Source: Tolumonas osonensis (GTDB taxonomy: Bacteria; Pseudomonadota; Gammaproteobacteria; Enterobacterales; Aeromonadaceae). Taken from it: a stretch of DNA of 64,000 bases. Position numbers and translations under genes: made by a program. Positions 17,267-27,463 of the stretch are shown one piece after another (the stretch's first letter is position 1; each line of letters opens with the position of its first letter). The stretch lies in assembly GCF_014202415.1 (NCBI RefSeq), contig NZ_JACHGR010000007.1, forward strand, positions 1-64,000, read 5' to 3'. The notes under the pieces are model-generated. The model did no database searches and was not told the origin of the DNA. It worked only from the letters and a program-made list of their open reading frames with translations.

Positions 17267-19192
17267 ATGGGTATTTTTGATCATTATCAGCGCCGTTACG
17301 AAGCAGCCAGGGAAGAGGAATACACACTTCAGGAGTTTCTGGAGATGTGCCGGACCGACCGCTCCTGCTATGCCTCTGCATCCGAACGCCTTCTGCTGGC
17401 TATCGGTGAACCAGAAATGATCGACACGGCACTGGAACCGCGCCTGAGCCGGATTTTTTCTAATCGTATTATTCCTCGGTATCCGGCCTTCAAAGACGAC
17501 TTTTACGGCATGGAAGATGCCATCGAGCAAATCGTGGCTTATCTGCGCCATGCGGCACAAGGTCTGGAAGAGAAGAAACAGATCCTTTATCTGCTGGGCC
17601 CGGTGGGGGGTGGTAAATCCTCACTGGCGGAAAAACTCAAATCCCTGATGCAGAGAATCCCGATTTACCGCATCAAAGGCTCCCCGGTCAACGACCACCC
17701 GTTCTGCCTGTTTGATGTTAATGAAGACGGCAAGATTCTGGAGCAGGAATACGGTATCCCTGCACGTTATCTGCACAAGATCATGTCTCCCTGGGTGGCC
17801 AAACGTCTGCACGAGTTCGGCGGCGACATCAGCAAATTCAAAGTCGAGAAGGTGTACCCTTCCATTCTCGATCAGATCGCGATTGCCAAAACCGAACCGG
17901 GCGATGAAAACAACCAGGACATTTCTTCACTGGTGGGTAAAGTCGATATCCGCAAACTGGAGCACTATGCCCAGAATGATGCCGACGCCTATGCCTACTC
18001 CGGCTCCCTGTGCCGAGCCAACCAGGGTCTGATGGAATTTGTGGAAATGTTCAAGGCACCGATCAAGGTGCTGCATCCGCTGCTGACCGCAACACAGGAA
18101 GGTAACTACAACGGTACCGAAGGTCTTTCCGCGCTGCCGTTTGAAGGGATCATTCTGGCGCACTCCAACGAATCGGAATGGCAGCAGTTCCGTAACAACA
18201 AAAACAATGAGGCGTTCCTCGACCGTGTTTATATCGTCAAGGTGCCTTATTGCCTGCGCGTCTCCGAAGAGATGCATATTTATGAAAAACTACTGACCCA
18301 CAGTGAACTGTCACAGGCGAAATGCGCCCCCGGCACGCTGGAATATCTGGCACAGTTCAGCGTACTGTCCCGTTTGAAAGAACCGGAAAACTCCAGCATT
18401 TACTCCAAGATGCGGGTCTATAACGGTGAAAGTCTGAAGGATACCGATCCGAAAGCGAAGTCCTATCAGGAATATCGTGATTATGCCGGTATTGACGAAG
18501 GCATGTCCGGTCTTTCCACCCGTTTTGCCTTCAAGATCCTGTCCCGTGTGTTCAACTTTGACCACACTGAAATCGCCGCCAACCCGGTACATCTCTTCTA
18601 TGTACTGGAACAGCAGATTGAACGGGAACAGTTCCCGCAGGAATTGCACGACCATTATCTGGAGTTCATCAAAGGCTATCTGGTACCGCGGTATATCGAG
18701 TTTATCGGCAAAGAGATTCAGACCGCCTATCTGGAATCCTATTCCGAATACGGTCAGAACATCTTCGACCGCTATGTCACGTATGCCGACTTCTGGATTC
18801 AGGATCAGGAATACCGCGATCCGGAAACCGGTCAGCTGTTTGATCGTAGCTCACTGAACAGCGAACTGGAAAAAATTGAGAAACCGGCGGGGATCAGTAA
18901 TCCGAAGGATTTCCGTAACGAAATCGTCAATTTCGTGCTGCGTGCCCGTGCCAACAATGCCGGTCGTAATCCGAACTGGACCAGTTACGAAAAACTGCGC
19001 ACCGTGATCGAGAAGAAAATGTTCTCCAACACGGAAGACCTGCTGCCGGTAATTTCCTTCAATGCGAAAACCTCTGCCGATGAGATGAAGAAGCATGAAA
19101 ACTTCGTCGAACGCATGATGGAAAAAGGTTACACCCGTAAGCAAGTCCGCCTGCTCTCCGAGTGGTATCTGCGTGTACGCAAATCCACTTAG
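17267..19192 (+). CDS. prkA: PrkA (YeaG) serine protein kinase / AAA protein
   Basis: Protein of 641 residues. An N-terminal AAA+ domain has Walker [10 protein letters not shown] (about 111-119). The C-terminal part matches the PrkA kinase-like domain. The family is linked to nitrogen starvation and stationary-phase stress; kinase and ATP-dependent protease activities have both been reported for relatives. GGGGGAAACGCT precedes the ATG. It heads an operon with yeaH and spoVR, the arrangement found in many proteobacteria. A sigma54-like promoter is present upstream. Confidence 0.93.
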   Translation: MGIFDHYQRRYEAAREEEYTLQEFLEMCRTDRSCYASASERLLLAIGEPEMIDTALEPRLSRIFSNRIIPRYPAFKDDFYGMEDAIEQIVAYLRHAAQGLEEKKQILYLLGPVGGGKSSLAEKLKSLMQRIPIYRIKGSPVNDHPFCLFDVNEDGKILEQEYGIPARYLHKIMSPWVAKRLHEFGGDISKFKVEKVYPSILDQIAIAKTEPGDENNQDISSLVGKVDIRKLEHYAQNDADAYAYSGSLCRANQGLMEFVEMFKAPIKVLHPLLTATQEGNYNGTEGLSALPFEGIILAHSNESEWQQFRNNKNNEAFLDRVYIVKVPYCLRVSEEMHIYEKLLTHSELSQAKCAPGTLEYLAQFSVLSRLKEPENSSIYSKMRVYNGESLKDTDPKAKSYQEYRDYAGIDEGMSGLSTRFAFKILSRVFNFDHTEIAANPVHLFYVLEQQIEREQFPQELHDHYLEFIKGYLVPRYIEFIGKEIQTAYLESYSEYGQNIFDRYVTYADFWIQDQEYRDPETGQLFDRSSLNSELEKIEKPAGISNPKDFRNEIVNFVLRARANNAGRNPNWTSYEKLRTVIEKKMFSNTEDLLPVISFNAKTSADEMKKHENFVERMMEKGYTRKQVRLLSEWYLRVRKST

Positions 19193-19212
19193 TGGATGAG
19201 GAGATGAAAGCT

Positions 19213-20481
19213 ATGGTCCATTTCATCGACCGACGATTGAATGGTAAAAACAAAAGTGCGGTGAACCGGCAACGGTTCATCCGCCGCTATAAATCGCAGA
19301 TCAAAAAAGCGGTATCCGATGCTGTGGCCAAACGCAGTATTCAGGATGTCGAAAACGGCGAAAGCATCAGCATTCCGACCCGGGATATTACTGAGCCGGT
19401 GTTCCACCAGGGTAAAGGGGGTCACCGGGAAATGGTACATCCCGGTAATGACCGTTTTGTGACCGGTGAACATATTGATCGCCCGGAAGGTGGTGGTCAG
19501 GGTGGCGGCAGTGGCAGTGGCGATGCCAGTGACAGTGGTGAAGGCAGTGATGATTTCATCTTCCAGATTTCCAAGGATGAATATCTGGATCTGCTGTTTG
19601 ACGATCTGGAACTGCCCAACATGGAGAAAAACCAGATCGCCAAACTGGTCGAGACCAAACATGTGCGCGCCGGTTACACCTCAAACGGCGTGCCGACCAA
19701 CATCAATATTGTGCGCTCACTGCAAAACTCACTGGCGCGTCGGGTTGCCATGCAAACCGGCAAGAAACGTCAGCTGGCCGAGCTGGAAGCGCAGTTAGCC
19801 GCGCTGGGCAATGCGGAGGAAAATGCCAGCGAGCGTCTGCTGCTGGAAAAAGAAATTGCCGAGCTGAAACGCCGTATCGAGGCGGTGCCGTTCATCGACA
19901 CGTTTGATTTGCGCTTCAATAATTTTGTAAAACGCCCGGTTCCTTCCAGCCAGGCGGTGATGTTCTGTCTGATGGACGTTTCCGGATCCATGGATCAGCC
20001 GACCAAGGATATGGCGAAACGTTTTTACATTCTGCTCTATCTGTTTTTAACCCGGACGTACAAAAACGTGGAGGTGGTTTTCATCCGCCATCACACCCAG
20101 GCAAAAGAAGTTAACGAACACGATTTCTTCTACTCACAGGAAACCGGCGGCACCATCGTATCAAGCGCGCTGGAACTGATGAGTGAAATCATGCACAGCC
20201 GTTATCCGGCCAGTGAGTGGAATATTTACGCCGCACAGGCGTCTGACGGTGATAACTGGGCGGATGATTCGCCGCACTGCCGCCAGTTGCTGGAACAGCA
20301 GATCCTGCCGTGGGTCCGCTATTTTTCCTACATTGAAATCACAACCCGTGCCCACCAGAGTTTGTGGTTCCAGTATGAAGAACTGGCGAAACAATTCCCG
20401 TACTTTGCCATGGAGAATATTCGCAAACAGGAAGATATCTATCCGGTATTCCGCGAATTATTTAAGAAACAGGCCGCCTGA
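19213..20481 (+). CDS. yeaH: YeaH-family (DUF444) VWA-like protein
   Basis: Protein of 422 residues. The start at 19213 ([11 protein letters not shown]) matches the N terminus of E. coli YeaH; GAGGAG lies just upstream, and ATGs at 19162 and 19204 are less likely. A glycine/serine-rich linker (about residues 95-115) is followed by a coiled region and then a von Willebrand A-like domain with a MIDAS-type DVSGSMD (near residue 257). It is probably a partner of PrkA in the starvation response. The start lies 20 bp after the prkA stop codon, so the genes are one transcript. Confidence 0.92.
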   Translation: MVHFIDRRLNGKNKSAVNRQRFIRRYKSQIKKAVSDAVAKRSIQDVENGESISIPTRDITEPVFHQGKGGHREMVHPGNDRFVTGEHIDRPEGGGQGGGSGSGDASDSGEGSDDFIFQISKDEYLDLLFDDLELPNMEKNQIAKLVETKHVRAGYTSNGVPTNINIVRSLQNSLARRVAMQTGKKRQLAELEAQLAALGNAEENASERLLLEKEIAELKRRIEAVPFIDTFDLRFNNFVKRPVPSSQAVMFCLMDVSGSMDQPTKDMAKRFYILLYLFLTRTYKNVEVVFIRHHTQAKEVNEHDFFYSQETGGTIVSSALELMSEIMHSRYPASEWNIYAAQASDGDNWADDSPHCRQLLEQQILPWVRYFSYIEITTRAHQSLWFQYEELAKQFPYFAMENIRKQEDIYPVFRELFKKQAA

Positions 20482-20492
20482 CAGGAGGGAGC

Positions 20493-22010
20493 ATGAGCGA
20501 AATCAGCAGAACAGCCCTGCCCGACGGGCCGGACTGGACATTTGAATTACTGGATGTTTACCAGAAGGAAATCGAGCGGGTCGCCAGACACTACCGGCTC
20601 ACGACCTATCCGAATCAGATTGAAGTCATCACTGCCGAACAGATGATGGACGCGTATTCCAGTGTCGGGATGCCTATCGGTTATCACCACTGGTCGTTCG
20701 GGAAAAAATTTATCTCCACCGAGCAACATTACAAACGCGGCCAGATGGGGCTGGCCTACGAGATTGTTATTAACTCCGATCCTTGTATTGCCTATCTGAT
20801 GGAGGAAAACAGTATCACCATGCAGGCGCTGGTCATGGCGCATGCCTGCTACGGACATAACTCGTTTTTCAAAAATAACTATCTGTTCAAGACCTGGACG
20901 GATGCCAGCTCGATCATCGACTATCTGGTGTTTGCCCGGCATTACATCTCGCACTGTGAAGAAAAATACGGCATCGACGAGGTGGAGTCTCTGCTGGATG
21001 CCTGTCATGCACTGATGAATTACGGGGTGGATCGGTACAAGCGTCCGCAGAAACTGTCTTTGTCTGAAGAACGGCGCCGGCAAAAACGCCGCGAAGAGTA
21101 TCTGCAAAGTCAGGTCAACGAACTGTGGCGGACACTGCCCAAACGCCGTCAGCAGGAGGATGATGCCTTACTGGGTCAGCGCTATCCGGTCGAACCGGAG
21201 GAAAACATTCTCTATTTCCTGGAGAAGAATTCGCCGATTCTGGAACCGTGGCAACGTGAAATCATTCGTGTCGTACGCAAAATCAGTCAGTATTTTTACC
21301 CGCAGAAACAGACTCAGGTCATGAATGAAGGCTGGGCGACATTCTGGCATTACACCATCCTGAATCATCTGTATGACGAAGGGAAAGTGACCGATCGCTT
21401 CATGCTGGAGTTTCTGCACAACCACACCAATGTGGTGGCTCAACCGCCATATAACAGCCCCTACTACTCCGGTATTAATCCGTATGCGTTGGGTTTTGCC
21501 ATGTTCCAGGACATCCGGCGGATTTGTGAAAATCCGACAGAAGAGGATCGGCACTGGTTCCCGGATTACGCCGGTAGTAACTGGCTGGACACACTGCACT
21601 ATGCGATGGAGAACTTTAAGGATGAGAGCTTTATCAGCCAGTTCTTAAGTCCGAAAGTGATGCGCGATTTTCATCTGTTTGCTATCGAAGATGATGATCA
21701 GAAAAACTACATCGAAGTTTCGGCCATTCATAACGAGGAGGGTTACCGCCAACTGCGGCAGAAACTTTCAGCGCAATACAACCTGGGCGAACATGAACCC
21801 AACATTCAGGTATATAACGTTGACCTGCGTGGCGACCGGAGTCTGACGCTGCGCTATTACGCCAATAATCGCATCCCGCTGGCTGATTCCGCGCAGGAGG
21901 TGATGCGACATCTGCATCATATCTGGAAATTCAATGTCATTCTGGAACAGGAGAATCCGGACGGACAGGTTTCTGAAATAGCCGCAATACGCAAACCGGC
22001 CCATTCCTGA
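20493..22010 (+). CDS. SpoVR-family protein (YcgB)
   Basis: Protein of 505 residues matching the SpoVR/YcgB family along its length: PIGYHHWSFGKKFISTEQHYKRGQMGLAYEIVINSDP, MQALVMAHACYGHNSFFKNNYLFK, and MNEGWATFWHYTILNHLYDEG with a histidine-rich look. The family was named after a Bacillus spore-cortex gene but is widespread in non-spore-formers next to prkA and yeaH. Biochemical function is unknown. GGAGGGAGC precedes the ATG and the gap to yeaH is 11 bp. The operon ends with a hairpin at 22017. Confidence 0.92.
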   Translation: MSEISRTALPDGPDWTFELLDVYQKEIERVARHYRLTTYPNQIEVITAEQMMDAYSSVGMPIGYHHWSFGKKFISTEQHYKRGQMGLAYEIVINSDPCIAYLMEENSITMQALVMAHACYGHNSFFKNNYLFKTWTDASSIIDYLVFARHYISHCEEKYGIDEVESLLDACHALMNYGVDRYKRPQKLSLSEERRRQKRREEYLQSQVNELWRTLPKRRQQEDDALLGQRYPVEPEENILYFLEKNSPILEPWQREIIRVVRKISQYFYPQKQTQVMNEGWATFWHYTILNHLYDEGKVTDRFMLEFLHNHTNVVAQPPYNSPYYSGINPYALGFAMFQDIRRICENPTEEDRHWFPDYAGSNWLDTLHYAMENFKDESFISQFLSPKVMRDFHLFAIEDDDQKNYIEVSAIHNEEGYRQLRQKLSAQYNLGEHEPNIQVYNVDLRGDRSLTLRYYANNRIPLADSAQEVMRHLHHIWKFNVILEQENPDGQVSEIAAIRKPAHS

Positions 22011-22016
22011 GCCGCC

Positions 22017-22056
22017 GCCACTCATGGTCTGATGTGAAAACTGTGAGTGGCCTTTT
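22017..22056 (+). terminator. Terminator of the prkA-yeaH-spoVR operon
   Basis: GCCACTCA (22017-22024) pairs with TGAGTGGC (22044-22051), followed by CTTTT. It sits directly after the spoVR stop codon. Confidence 0.65.
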
Positions 22057-22151
22057 CCCCCATCCTGTCAAATTCAGGATAACAACCACTGCATCAGTTC
22101 ACACTCCAGGGCTAACTCCCCATCCGCATTACAGTTTTTGACTATGCTTAT

Positions 22152-22179
22152 CTTGAATACCTCAGTCCCGACCCCATTT
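22152..22179 (+). promoter_or_regulatory. Sigma32 heat-shock promoter of lon
   Basis: CTTGAAT (22152-22158), 13-base spacer, CCCCATTT (22172-22179). This is very close to the sigma32 consensus CTTGAAA-N13-15-CCCCATNT, 33 bp upstream of the lon ATG. Confidence 0.8.
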
Positions 22180-22212
22180 TAAATTCATCATTTGCTGAAA
22201 CAGGTACGTGAT

Positions 22213-24606
22213 ATGAGTAATGAGCAAGAACATGTAACGACTGACGAACACGCTAAAACCGGGCTGATTCTGGCCGGTCAGGAACGGCCGGCTCAGCTTC
22301 ATATCATTCCCATCCAGGGCAGGCCTTTCCTGCCAGCCCAAATCCTGCCGGTACAGATCCAGGCCAATCCCTGGGGCAAAACCATTGAACGGGTTGCCAG
22401 AACCACGCACAAGATGGTGGCGCTGTTCCGCATTGGTGATAACGTCGCCGATGCCACCGTGCTGAAAGATGTCGTTCCCAAAACAGGCTGTGCGGTACGC
22501 ATTTTACAGGCCAGCAGCGGTGAGGGTGAAATCCAGTTTGTCGCTGAAGGCGTGCAGCGGGTGGAAATCACCAACTGGTTAACCGACCGGCCACCTTATC
22601 TGGTCGAAGTCAAATACATGGAAAGCAAACCGGATGAGTCGGATACCGAACTGAAAGCCTATGCCATGGCGCTGATCGGCGCGCTGAAAGAGCTGCTTCC
22701 CATCAATCCGCTTTACAGTGAAGAACTGAAGCAATACATGAACCGCTTCAGTCCGAACGACCCAGCCCCGCTGGCCGATCTGGCCGCCGCCATCACATCC
22801 GCTTCCCCTGATGAATTGCAGGAAGTGCTGGATACGGCTGATCTGATCCCGCGGATGAAAAAATCACTGGCGATCCTCAAAAAAGAGATCGAAGTCGCCA
22901 AACTGCAGACGCAGATCCGGGAAGAGGTGAACAAGACCATCAGTGAACGGCAACGCGAGTTTTTCCTGCATGAACAACTCAAGGTGATTCAGAAAGAGCT
23001 CGGACTGGAAAAGGACGATAAAACCGCAGAAGCCGAGAATTTCCTAGCCCGGATGAAAGACCGGAAAGTGCCGGAAGCAGTACAGGACCGTTTCGATGAA
23101 GAGCTGAAAAAGCTGCGAATACTGGAGGCAGGTTCACCGGAATATGCTGTCACCCGTAACTACCTGGACTGGATCAGTCAGGTGCCATGGGGCGTGGAAA
23201 AACAACAAAGTATCGACCTGAAAAAAGCACGGAAAATTCTGGATAGAGACCATGATGGCCTGGATGATGTCAAAGACCGGATCATCGAATTTCTGGCAGT
23301 CGGCGCTTATAAAAAAGCCATCAGTGGTGCCATTATGCTGCTGGTCGGCCCGCCGGGTGTCGGCAAGACCTCAATAGGCCGGTCGATCGCCAATAGTCTG
23401 GATCTGCCCTTCTACCGCTTCAGCGTCGGCGGTATGCGGGATGAAGCGGAAATCAAAGGTCACCGCCGGACGTATATAGGTGCTCTGCCGGGTAAAATCG
23501 TGCAGGCGCTGAAAGAGTGTAAGGTGATGAATCCGGTGATCATGCTGGATGAAATCGACAAGCTCGGTATCAGCCATCAGGGGGATCCGGCGTCTGCCTT
23601 ACTGGAAACGCTCGATCCGGAGCAAAACATTAACTTCCTGGATCATTACCTCGATCTGCGGCTGGATTTATCCAAGTGTCTGTTTATCTGTACCGCTAAT
23701 ACGCTGGACTCCATCCCGCCAGCATTACTGGATCGTATGGATACCATCCGGTTGTCCGGCTATCTGGCTGATGAGAAACTGGCGATCGCCCGTCACCATC
23801 TCTGGCCTCGCCAGCTGGAGCGGGCCGGTGTACCGAAAGGTAAACTGCGCATTACTGACGGTGCCGTCCGCAGTATTATCGAAGGTTACGCCCGTGAGGC
23901 CGGTGTCCGGAATCTGGAAAAACAACTGGCTAAAATCGTGCGGAAATCCGTGGTGGAACTGCTAAGTGAAGGTGATGATAAAAAAATCACCATCAAGGCC
24001 GCCAACCTCGAACATTACCTGGGCAGCCCGCAATTTCGCAAAGAGAAAAATCTCAGCGGCGTCGGGATTGTCACCGGCCTGGCATGGACGTCGCTGGGTG
24101 GTGCCACTCTGCCAATTGAAGCCAGTGTTGTCCACCAGCAAGGGCGCAGTTTCAAACTGACAGGCCAGTTGGGTGATGTAATGAAGGAGTCGGCTGAGCT
24201 GGCCTACAGCTTCGTGACCAGCCATCTGCATGAACTGAATGCCAGTCCGGAATTCTATGACAAGGCGGCCATTCACCTGCATGTACCGGAAGGCGCAACG
24301 CCCAAAGACGGCCCCAGCGCCGGTGTCACCATGGCCAGCGCCCTGCTCTCTCTGGCGCTGAACCGGGCGCCGGTGAAAGGTTTTGCCATGACCGGAGAGC
24401 TGACCCTGACCGGGCATGTCCTCGCGATTGGCGGTGTGCGGGAGAAAGTGATTGCCGCCAAACGCCTTGGCATCCACCAGATCATTGTCCCGGAGGCAAA
24501 CCGGGGGGATGTGGAAGAGCTGCCGGACTATGTTAAGGAAGGAATGAGTTTTCACTTCGCCCGTTACTTCCGGGATGTCGCCAAACTGCTGTTTCCACCA
24601 CTTTAG
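22213..24606 (+). CDS. lon: Lon ATP-dependent protease
   Basis: Protein of 797 residues with the three Lon parts in order: an N-terminal substrate-binding domain (about 20-210) with coiled helices, an AAA+ module with Walker A GPPGVGKTS and MLDEIDK, and a C-terminal protease domain with the serine in PKDGPSAGVTM (near residue 702) and the partner lysine further on. It degrades misfolded and regulatory proteins. The ATG at 22213 is preferred over a TTG at 22192. It has a near-consensus sigma32 promoter. The usual clpX-lon-hupB neighbourhood is absent, so it may be a second, stress-specific lon copy; the rest of the genome is needed to tell. Confidence 0.93.
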   Translation: MSNEQEHVTTDEHAKTGLILAGQERPAQLHIIPIQGRPFLPAQILPVQIQANPWGKTIERVARTTHKMVALFRIGDNVADATVLKDVVPKTGCAVRILQASSGEGEIQFVAEGVQRVEITNWLTDRPPYLVEVKYMESKPDESDTELKAYAMALIGALKELLPINPLYSEELKQYMNRFSPNDPAPLADLAAAITSASPDELQEVLDTADLIPRMKKSLAILKKEIEVAKLQTQIREEVNKTISERQREFFLHEQLKVIQKELGLEKDDKTAEAENFLARMKDRKVPEAVQDRFDEELKKLRILEAGSPEYAVTRNYLDWISQVPWGVEKQQSIDLKKARKILDRDHDGLDDVKDRIIEFLAVGAYKKAISGAIMLLVGPPGVGKTSIGRSIANSLDLPFYRFSVGGMRDEAEIKGHRRTYIGALPGKIVQALKECKVMNPVIMLDEIDKLGISHQGDPASALLETLDPEQNINFLDHYLDLRLDLSKCLFICTANTLDSIPPALLDRMDTIRLSGYLADEKLAIARHHLWPRQLERAGVPKGKLRITDGAVRSIIEGYAREAGVRNLEKQLAKIVRKSVVELLSEGDDKKITIKAANLEHYLGSPQFRKEKNLSGVGIVTGLAWTSLGGATLPIEASVVHQQGRSFKLTGQLGDVMKESAELAYSFVTSHLHELNASPEFYDKAAIHLHVPEGATPKDGPSAGVTMASALLSLALNRAPVKGFAMTGELTLTGHVLAIGGVREKVIAAKRLGIHQIIVPEANRGDVEELPDYVKEGMSFHFARYFRDVAKLLFPPL

Positions 24607-24615
24607 CTATCTGCA

Positions 24616-24638
24616 GGCAGTGTCTGTCCGGCACTGCC
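24616..24638 (+). terminator. Hairpin after lon
   Basis: GGCAGTG (24616-24622) pairs with CACTGCC (24632-24638), followed by a pyrimidine-rich stretch. Probable terminator. Confidence 0.55.
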
Positions 24639-24824
24639 CTGCTCCTTTTGATACCTTTCTTTGTATAGTGCGATTCTGTTCACAAAACATACATTTATCT
24701 TTTATTGTCATATTTTTTCCCCTGATTAATGGCATCATCTGGTACAGAAGTTTGGCTGTTTTTTGAACTTTACAAGTAAATCACTGTCCAAATAACTGGT
24801 ACTTACTGCACAAGGAGCAAGGCC

Positions 24825-25016
24825 ATGCAAAGAGTTGACTATACCCGGATAAGATCCCACGTATTCGAGACCCTCGAGGGCTATAACTCTCCCTATCAGG
24901 AAGCCAAAAAAATGTGCGTGCAAAATGGCTATCCATTTGGAATTCGGGAAGAGCAGATGGTATCTAATGCGATCAGTGAATTTCACGGCTGGCGTGAAAA
25001 TTTACCTGAAATCTGA
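24825..25016 (+). CDS. Small protein of unknown function
   Basis: Protein of 63 residues beginning MQRVDYTRIRSHVFETL, soluble, mixed charge, no signal peptide or membrane segment and no family I recognise. It is supported as a gene by a strong AAGGAG at 24812-24817, seven bases before the ATG, by its own intergenic space on both sides, and by a proper terminator 30 bp after the stop. The sequence has a helix-friendly composition and could be a small regulator or a protein-binding adaptor; no function can be assigned. Confidence 0.65.
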   Translation: MQRVDYTRIRSHVFETLEGYNSPYQEAKKMCVQNGYPFGIREEQMVSNAISEFHGWRENLPEI

Positions 25017-25044
25017 GAGCCGGAAGCGTTCGTTTTTTCATCTT

Positions 25045-25072
25045 AAGCCCGCCTGCACAGCGGGCTTTTTTA
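25045..25072. terminator. Bidirectional terminator
   Basis: AGCCCGC-ctgcaca-GCGGGCT followed by TTTTTT, with an A-rich left flank. It serves the small gene at 24825 and the convergent fucO. Confidence 0.8.
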
Positions 25073-25080
25073 ATCAAGAA

Positions 25081-26232
25081 TCAGAATGCCGCCTGATACA
25101 GCGCCAGTAATTCTTCGTTTGATGCCTTGCGTGGCGCACAACCGGAACATGGATCGGCCTGTGCAGCGTCAACCCAGCCAGCCAGATCGGATTGTTTAAT
25201 GCCCAGCGCACTCAAACCGGCCGGAATACCAACCCGCTCAGACAGTGTACGGATGGCCGCAATCGCCGCCTTTGCCGCTTCCGACGTAGTCATGGCGTGT
25301 GTATCGACACCCATCGCAGTTGCAATGTCCGCAAAACGCGCTTCTTTCACCGGCAGGTTAAATTCGCAAACCACTGGCAGCATGATGGCATTGCAGACAC
25401 CGTGCGGCAGGTTGTGTGTTGCGCCCGGCTGATGCGCCAGCGAGTGTACATAGCCCAAACCGGCACTGTTGAACGCCATCCCGGCCAGGAACTGGCCATG
25501 CGCCATCATCTCGCGGGCTGTCAGATCTTTGCCGTTATCGACCGCCTGTGGCAGATATTCGGCAATCACCTTGATTGCCGCCAGTGCGGAATGATCGGTC
25601 AGGACATGCGCACCGACAGACACATAGGCTTCAATCGCATGAGTCAGCGCATCCATACCGGTTGCCGCTGTCACCGCTGCCGGCAGACCCACCATCAGCG
25701 CCGGATCGTTGACCGCAATTTCAGGGATCAGCGCGCTATCGATAATCACCATCTTCACCTTGCGGTTCGTATCGGTGATCACCGCATTACTGGTGACTTC
25801 GGCGGCGGTACCTGATGTGGTGCTGACGCAGGCCATAAACGGCCCGACCTTGCCTACCTTGCCGATACCTTCAAAGGAATAGATTGATTTGTCCGGATTG
25901 GCCGCCATGGCACGTACAGCTTTGGCTGTGTCCATCGCACTGCCGCCACCGAAACCAATCAGTGAGTCACACTGTCCGGCTTTAAACGCACTGAATGCCG
26001 CTTCGGCGACTTTATCCGTCGGGTTCGCCAGCACGCCATCAAAGATCACCGGTGAAAAACCGGCATCCCGCAGCGAGCTGATCAGTCCATCCAGCAGACC
26101 GATTTTCAGCAACGCCTGTTCTGTTACGATGAGTGGGCGGCGGATTGATTTATTCAGTAAATGAGCAACCAGATCAACCAGTGCGTTTTCACCTGACAGA
26201 CTAATTTGTGGTAAACAAAGTGCAAAGGCCAT
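25081..26232 (-). CDS. fucO: Lactaldehyde reductase (iron-dependent alcohol dehydrogenase)
   Basis: Protein of 383 residues of the group III (iron) alcohol dehydrogenases. The nucleotide site reads GFGGGSAMDTAK, and the metal-binding histidines lie in the TGMDALTHAIEAYVS and SLAHQPGATHNLPHGVCNA regions. In rhamnose or fucose metabolism the E. coli homologue FucO reduces L-lactaldehyde to L-1,2-propanediol under anaerobic conditions. Position next to the rhamnose regulator and catabolic genes supports that role. It runs in the same direction as the AraC-type gene upstream, separated by about 100 bp. Confidence 0.88.
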   Translation of the reverse strand: MAFALCLPQISLSGENALVDLVAHLLNKSIRRPLIVTEQALLKIGLLDGLISSLRDAGFSPVIFDGVLANPTDKVAEAAFSAFKAGQCDSLIGFGGGSAMDTAKAVRAMAANPDKSIYSFEGIGKVGKVGPFMACVSTTSGTAAEVTSNAVITDTNRKVKMVIIDSALIPEIAVNDPALMVGLPAAVTAATGMDALTHAIEAYVSVGAHVLTDHSALAAIKVIAEYLPQAVDNGKDLTAREMMAHGQFLAGMAFNSAGLGYVHSLAHQPGATHNLPHGVCNAIMLPVVCEFNLPVKEARFADIATAMGVDTHAMTTSEAAKAAIAAIRTLSERVGIPAGLSALGIKQSDLAGWVDAAQADPCSGCAPRKASNEELLALYQAAF

Positions 26233-26336
26233 AGCATATATCCTATATCCATGTGATTAATAGGGTAATGCTAGTTGGCGGAATGAGGGCAAACCTTAAA
26301 TTAACTGCCAATAAAAAATTATTATTGGCATTTTTT

Positions 26337-27164
26337 TCAAGAATTTTTATAGCGCTTGCGGTATTGCATTGGCGTCATATCAAACGCCTGATGAAATTTT
26401 GAAGAAAAATAATTGCTGTCGTTAAATCCGCATGAAAATGCGATATCCGTCACAGCATCTTGTGAATGACTTAACAGATAAGAAGCATGACATAAACGCA
26501 CTCGCCCAAGATAATTATTCGGGGTCAGTCCGGTATGTTCCTGCAATTTACGGTTCAGCGTCCGCAGCGGAATATTGAACTTATCAGAAATTTCTGTCCA
26601 GTTAAGTTCGTCCTGATAGTTTTCATTAATATAGTTGATTAATGTCAATAGATTATCCTGCTCTTCCGAGCGGAACTTTTTATTGAGTTCACGATCCCGC
26701 CACAAGAGAACCGCCAACTGGGAAAACAAGGTTTCTACCATTAACGAAGAATAAGTATCCTGCCGTTCATTTTCCTCCCGGATTTGCATTAACAGTAATT
26801 CAGCCTGCTGCTGAATATTCTGACCCACCATGATCTGTCCGGAATCGGAACGACAACTTTCAGTCAGTAATGAAATCAAATCTGGAGATGAATGAAACTC
26901 ATCCGGCATAAACAACACATTCGTCAGGCATAAGTTATCTAATTGATCAAAGAAATGCACATCTTCGTCTTTCAGATACAGAATACTGCCGCGACTCACA
27001 TGAATAGCCCGGCCATCGCAAAAATGAATACCGCATCCGGACTTTACCAGTACAAGCTCATGAAAATCATGACAATGCTCAGGAAACGGTTCCTGTGGCA
27101 ATCGAGGTAATACATTGATTACCTTATTATTATCAAAAAATTCATTGTGATTAAGCTTAAACAT
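26337..27164 (-). CDS. AraC-family regulator of the rhamnose genes (RhaS/RhaR-like)
   Basis: Protein of 275 residues. The N-terminal half is a cupin-type effector domain (FPEHCHDFHELVLVKSGCGIHF), expected to bind L-rhamnose. The C-terminal hundred residues hold two helix-turn-helix motifs (LNWTEISDKFNIPLRTLNRKLQEHTG and AVTDIAFSCGFNDSNYFSSKFHQAFDMTPMQYRKR). It is divergent from rhaB, with two CRP-like sites between. E. coli uses two such proteins in tandem (RhaS and RhaR); here only one is present, so it probably does both jobs. Confidence 0.88.
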   Translation of the reverse strand: MFKLNHNEFFDNNKVINVLPRLPQEPFPEHCHDFHELVLVKSGCGIHFCDGRAIHVSRGSILYLKDEDVHFFDQLDNLCLTNVLFMPDEFHSSPDLISLLTESCRSDSGQIMVGQNIQQQAELLLMQIREENERQDTYSSLMVETLFSQLAVLLWRDRELNKKFRSEEQDNLLTLINYINENYQDELNWTEISDKFNIPLRTLNRKLQEHTGLTPNNYLGRVRLCHASYLLSHSQDAVTDIAFSCGFNDSNYFSSKFHQAFDMTPMQYRKRYKNS

Positions 27165-27253
27165 AGTAACTCCGGAAGGACGACATCAGCGTTGTGATGG
27201 TGGCGCTAAAGTGGTCTTACCAGTATCCAATGTCAACAAATGCGCAATAATGC

Positions 27254-27269
27254 TGTGATCGTTTTCACT
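27254..27269. promoter_or_regulatory. CRP-binding site, regulator side
   Basis: TGTGA-tcgttt-TCACT, one mismatch from the TGTGA-N6-TCACA consensus, in the intergenic region between the regulator gene and rhaB. Confidence 0.55.
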
Positions 27270-27320
27270 AAAAGAATGGAACGTATCAAAAACAGATTCA
27301 AACCAGGCTCATACAATAAA

Positions 27321-27336
27321 TTTGAGCCATATCACA
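27321..27336. promoter_or_regulatory. CRP-binding site, rhaB side
   Basis: TTTGA-gccata-TCACA, one mismatch from consensus, 128 bp upstream of the rhaB start. Together with the site at 27254 it suggests catabolite control of the divergent promoters. Confidence 0.55.
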
Positions 27337-27463
27337 ATTCCGCACAGCTGATAGGGTTTCTTGATTTTTATGCCATGAATTAATAAATCGTGGCATTAGA
27401 AAAAAGGTTAAGTGACATCCGTAATTCTAAAGTTGCAACATCTGAATTAACGGAGTCAGCACA

